Assembly (NCBI RefSeq): GCF_900155545.1 | Contig: NZ_LT732525.1 | Coordinates: 199,155-241,445 of the forward strand | Source of the DNA: Clostridium sp. Marseille-P2415 | GTDB taxonomy: Bacteria; Bacillota; Clostridia; Lachnospirales; Lachnospiraceae | Direction: 5' to 3' | DNA: 42,291 bases | In this document: positions 40,035 to 42,291 of the stretch, one piece after another | Position numbering within the stretch: the first letter of the stretch is position 1 | How the letters are laid out: the number at the start of each line of letters is the position of its first letter | The notes under the pieces: model-generated | Seen by the model: the letters and a program-made list of their open reading frames with translations, nothing else | Told to the model about the DNA's origin: nothing | Database searches by the model: none | Program-made: the position numbers and the translations under genes

Positions 40035-41154
40035 TTAAATATTCCTCCACGAACTTTTTATAGCCCTCTATATCATCCCCAACGATCGGGTCTCCAACAA
40101 CGTTTCCTTCTTTATCAACAAAAAATGTTGTAGGAACACCTACGATTCCTGACATAAGATCTTTAAAATCATCATTAGCAATAATTTGAGTAAAATCCGC
40201 ATTTGCTTTCGTTACAATATCAACTGCAAGATCATGATACTTTTTATCACTATCCCCATCAATATCTGAAACCAGTCCCACAATCTGAACGTTATCCGGC
40301 ATAGACTTTGCCCACTTACCGAGCTCAGGCATTTCTTCTATACATGGTCCACAGAAAGTTCCCCATATATTTACCACTGTTAAATCTTTTTTCGCAAATA
40401 TAGATTCTGTTACCGTATTTCCATTTAAGTCTTTTGCCGTAAAAGCTGGCATCTTAGGTAAAAGTACTGTATCATTTGATTCAAATTGAATTGGCATAAA
40501 TTTAAGGTTTTCTTTCACTGTTGTCATATAATTTCTGCATTCTTCATATTGCAGTTTTTCTTCCTCACTCATACCCTCCGTATCGTTTGTTGGTATAGAA
40601 AGAAGATAGATATACTTATCGTTTTCTCCAAATTTTTCTGTATTATTAAAACCGGATAAATCATCCAGCGATTTTCCTGAATCTGTTCCCTGTTTATATT
40701 CATCCTCTGTTAACAGCACGATATTCATAATACATTTTGAATGAACAGCCATCTTCTTATTAAAGGCATCTTCAACTTCTTTTGTACGATCTTCAGGTTT
40801 CATATCAATCATCTCACTGAATAACTTATCTGTAATTGGTTTATAGTAATAATAAATTGATATAATAGGCTGGCCATTCAAATTTTCATTATATGATTCC
40901 AGCTCAACGCCCTTATCAATATACTCCTGTGAAATAGAGAAAGAAAGTCCCCGTTCCTTTACATCTGTAACTACTATATCACTTTCTGACTGATTAACAC
41001 TTTTCGCATCACCCACACTTTTTCCGTCATCTGCATTTTTCCCAGCCTCTACACTTTTCCCGCCATCTGCACTCTTACAGCCAGCTAACATGGATATTCC
41101 CATGCAGACAGTAAGCATTATTGTTATCATTTTTTTTGAAACCTTTAAAATCAT
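40024..41154 (-). CDS. TlpA-like thioredoxin-fold lipoprotein
   Basis: A 376-residue exported protein. Signal peptide with lipobox LAGC (C26) predicts a lipoprotein. Residues ~27-55 hold a low-complexity linker built from a 12-residue repeat (DGGKSVEAGKNA / DDGKSVGDAKSV). Residues ~60-225 form a domain I do not recognise. The C-terminal ~150 residues are a TlpA/ResA-type thioredoxin domain with active site WGTFCGPCIEEMPELGKW (C268, C271) and cis-proline GVPTTFFVDKEGN. It should reduce or oxidise disulfides outside the membrane. First gene of the operon with the CXXC protein and polyferredoxin, divergent from a LytTR regulator. Confidence 0.9.
   Translation of the reverse strand: MILKVSKKMITIMLTVCMGISMLAGCKSADGGKSVEAGKNADDGKSVGDAKSVNQSESDIVVTDVKERGLSFSISQEYIDKGVELESYNENLNGQPIISIYYYYKPITDKLFSEMIDMKPEDRTKEVEDAFNKKMAVHSKCIMNIVLLTEDEYKQGTDSGKSLDDLSGFNNTEKFGENDKYIYLLSIPTNDTEGMSEEEKLQYEECRNYMTTVKENLKFMPIQFESNDTVLLPKMPAFTAKDLNGNTVTESIFAKKDLTVVNIWGTFCGPCIEEMPELGKWAKSMPDNVQIVGLVSDIDGDSDKKYHDLAVDIVTKANADFTQIIANDDFKDLMSGIVGVPTTFFVDKEGNVVGDPIVGDDIEGYKKFVEEYLNEQ
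40993..41064. repeat. 36-bp tandem repeat inside the TlpA-like gene
   Basis: ACACTTTTTCCGTCATCTGCA recurs 36 bases on as a near copy (ACACTTTTCCCGCCATCTGCA, each shown as 21-base units differing at two sites), encoding the 12-residue linker repeat after the lipobox. A third partial unit follows upstream. Such repeats can expand or contract, changing linker length. Confidence 0.6.
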
Positions 41155-41225
41155 TTTTGTTTTCTCCTTATTTGTTTATTTTTTACGGCCTGATAATAAC
41201 ATAAAAAATCCGGCAAAAACGTATT

Positions 41226-41256
41226 TTGTCTTCAATTGAATTGGTATTGTCTTAAA
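41226..41256. promoter_or_regulatory. Direct-repeat pair toward the redox operon (probable LytTR sites)
   Basis: TTGTCTTCAA (41226-41235) and TTGTCTTAAA (41247-41256) on the plus strand, 21-bp period. They lie 72-100 bases upstream of the TlpA-like ATG. Together with the oppositely oriented pair at 41275-41304 they give the consensus TTGTC(G/T)T(N)AA. Confidence 0.6.
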
Positions 41257-41274
41257 ACATTGGCAGTATAGAAT

Positions 41275-41304
41275 TTCACGACAAAATATTTTCATTCACG
41301 ACAT
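41275..41304. promoter_or_regulatory. Direct-repeat pair toward the LytTR gene (probable LytTR sites)
   Basis: TTCACGACAA (41275-41284) and TTCACGACAT (41295-41304), identical over nine bases at 20-bp period, end 5-6 bp before the -35 box of the LytTR gene. Two helical turns between repeats is the arrangement used by LytTR/AgrA-type activators. Confidence 0.72.
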
Positions 41305-41309
41305 GATGC

Positions 41310-41337
41310 TTGAAAAAACTCTGTTCTCTGCTATACT
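41310..41337 (+). promoter_or_regulatory. Promoter of the LytTR response regulator gene
   Basis: TTGAAA (41310-41315), 16-bp spacer, TATACT (41332-41337), directly downstream of the repeat pair and 33 bases before the start codon. Confidence 0.65.
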
Positions 41338-41370
41338 TTTCTTATATAAATAGAGGAGGTTAAGAAGGAT

Positions 41371-42123
41371 ATGTTAAAAATCATTCTCTGTGATGATGAT
41401 ATGTTCTCACTTACCATTTTTTCAGAACTCCTTCAGGAAGCAATCGACAGGCTTTCTATTTCTGCGATAATCTTATGCAGGGCTTCTTCCACGAAGGAAC
41501 TTCTTAATTTTCTGAATAAAAATCCGGATGATTATTTTTTCTTTCTGGATCTGGACATGGGAAATGGGGAATTAAATGGTCTGGATCTGTCCCGTATCAT
41601 CCGCGGGCAATATCCGGCATCCAAGATTGTATTTGTTACCAGCCATATTGAAAAAAGTATGGCTATCCTGAAAAGCGGAATAGAACCCTTTGGATTCATC
41701 GAAAAAGATTTTAATCGGAAATTGATGATTCGGGAATTTGAAAACAGCTTACGCCTGGCTGTAAAAACAGATTTGACAGAAAAAATCCCTCCGCAGAAAA
41801 CAATCGAATTAATTATCGGACTTGATGAAGTAATATCAATTCCGGTTGAAAATATAGCCTATGTAGAAGCTGTGAAAACCGTAGCACACAACATTTGCTA
41901 TCATACACTGGATGATTCTAAAATCACGGTACGGGATACGATAAAACATGCTCTGGAAATGTTAGGTGATGATTTTGTTCTAAGCCATCGTTCTGTCATT
42001 GTAAATAAACAATATATCATAGGAACTGAACATACACAGCTGAAGCTCTCTAACGGAAAGCTCGTCGCCTGTTCTATCAGTAAAAAGAGTTTTTTTACAA
42101 ATTGGAATAAAAAAAATGGATAA
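41371..42123 (+). CDS. LytTR family response regulator
   Basis: A 250-residue two-domain regulator. The receiver domain (1-~125) has acidic pocket LCDDDMFS, phosphoacceptor aspartate in FFFLDLDMGNG, and conserved Thr/Lys positions in IVFVTSHIEKS and FIEKDF. The C-terminal LytTR domain (~145-245) is typical: IPVENIAYVEAVKTVAHNI, FVLSHRSVIVNKQYI and LSNGKLVACSISKK. Like AgrA and related proteins it should bind direct repeats as a dimer. Start ATG 41371 follows GGAGG/AAGGA sites. It faces the redox operon across shared repeats and is followed by a membrane protein gene that may be its sensor. Confidence 0.93.
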   Translation: MLKIILCDDDMFSLTIFSELLQEAIDRLSISAIILCRASSTKELLNFLNKNPDDYFFFLDLDMGNGELNGLDLSRIIRGQYPASKIVFVTSHIEKSMAILKSGIEPFGFIEKDFNRKLMIREFENSLRLAVKTDLTEKIPPQKTIELIIGLDEVISIPVENIAYVEAVKTVAHNICYHTLDDSKITVRDTIKHALEMLGDDFVLSHRSVIVNKQYIIGTEHTQLKLSNGKLVACSISKKSFFTNWNKKNG

Positions 42124-42138
42124 GGAGTTGTTAATCTT

Positions 42139-42291
42139 ATGCCTTATGGAAATTTAAACGATTTATTTATAACCGGTCTTCAAGAAATTATTTACTTTTA
42201 TCTGCATTTTGCCTGCATCTTACTTGCTGCCCTGTTATCAAAAAAAATGCCGGTCAAAGGGAAGATGCTATGGGCTTCTTTTATTGCTGTA
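42139..42291 (+). CDS. Start of a membrane protein, possible sensor kinase (truncated by window end)
   Basis: ATG 42139 begins a frame open to the end of the window (51 residues seen). AAGGAG overlapping the LytTR stop lies 11 bases upstream. The visible sequence has a hydrophobic segment (IIYFYLHFACILLAALL) and a second one beginning at the end (MLWASFIAV). Position directly after a LytTR regulator suggests a GHKL-type histidine kinase with an N-terminal membrane sensor, but the kinase part is not in view. Confidence 0.6.
   Translation, partial: MPYGNLNDLFITGLQEIIYFYLHFACILLAALLSKKMPVKGKMLWASFIAV

Noticed and set aside
1-42291. Insertion sequences, prophage genes, rRNA
   Set aside because: No transposase, integrase, phage structural gene or rRNA sequence was recognised on either strand.

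Overview
The window looks like a chromosome segment from an anaerobic Firmicute of class Clostridia, most likely Lachnospiraceae (a Clostridium/Lacrimispora/Enterocloster-like gut organism). The grounds are moderate GC with AT-rich intergenic regions, AGGAGG ribosome binding sites before nearly every gene, Clostridia-type sigma-A promoters, a siroheme-type tetrapyrrole cluster without heme-branch genes, a C_GCAxxG_C_C redox protein, a CD1871A-type CXXC micro-protein, TRAP transport with a CoA-transferase, and LytTR regulation. The genus is inference; no rRNA is present.

Layout. 1-1720 (+): the 3' part of an AraC regulator and a membrane acyltransferase. 1717-9922 (-): hemA, sirC-like, hemC, a cobA-hemD fusion and hemL, followed by a flavodoxin with its own promoter and ftsH. 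These genes run from glutamyl-tRNA to uroporphyrinogen III and siroheme, but hemB is absent; a 52-bp tandem repeat lies between cobA-hemD and hemL. 10141-13935 (-): thioredoxin, thioredoxin reductase and a polar amino acid ABC importer. 14146-18319: a YwaF-like membrane protein, the C_GCAxxG_C_C protein, an anchored amidase, a ClC exchanger and an HPr-like protein lacking the phospho-histidine. 18550-18635: tRNA-Ser(CGA) with promoter and terminator.

18777-25264: an AraC/GyrI-like regulator; a glycosyltransferase - VTT membrane protein - glycosyltransferase operon that probably makes membrane glycolipids; a broken ATPase gene; and a MATE exporter behind a structured leader with a terminator. 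25397-37688 (-): an accessory catabolic region. A flavoprotein, CoA-transferase, enoyl-CoA hydratase, cupin, SDR and three-part TRAP transporter form one apparent operon, followed by a LacI regulator; a second, similar LacI regulator and a DUF2264 gene lie upstream. A nearly identical 24-bp operator-like sequence sits just downstream of the promoters of both the flavoprotein operon and the DUF2264 gene, tying them into one regulon.

38224-38915 (+) is a collapsed antimicrobial-peptide-type locus: an ABC ATPase start joined to a permease-like end, then a response regulator start joined to a histidine kinase end. 39002-42291 holds a redox operon (TlpA-like lipoprotein, 48-residue CXXC protein, membrane polyferredoxin) divergent from a LytTR response regulator and the start of a further membrane protein. 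Two pairs of direct repeats with 20-21 bp period, in opposite orientations, fill the divergent promoter region. The most novel material is the LacI-controlled carboxylate pathway and this LytTR-controlled redox module.
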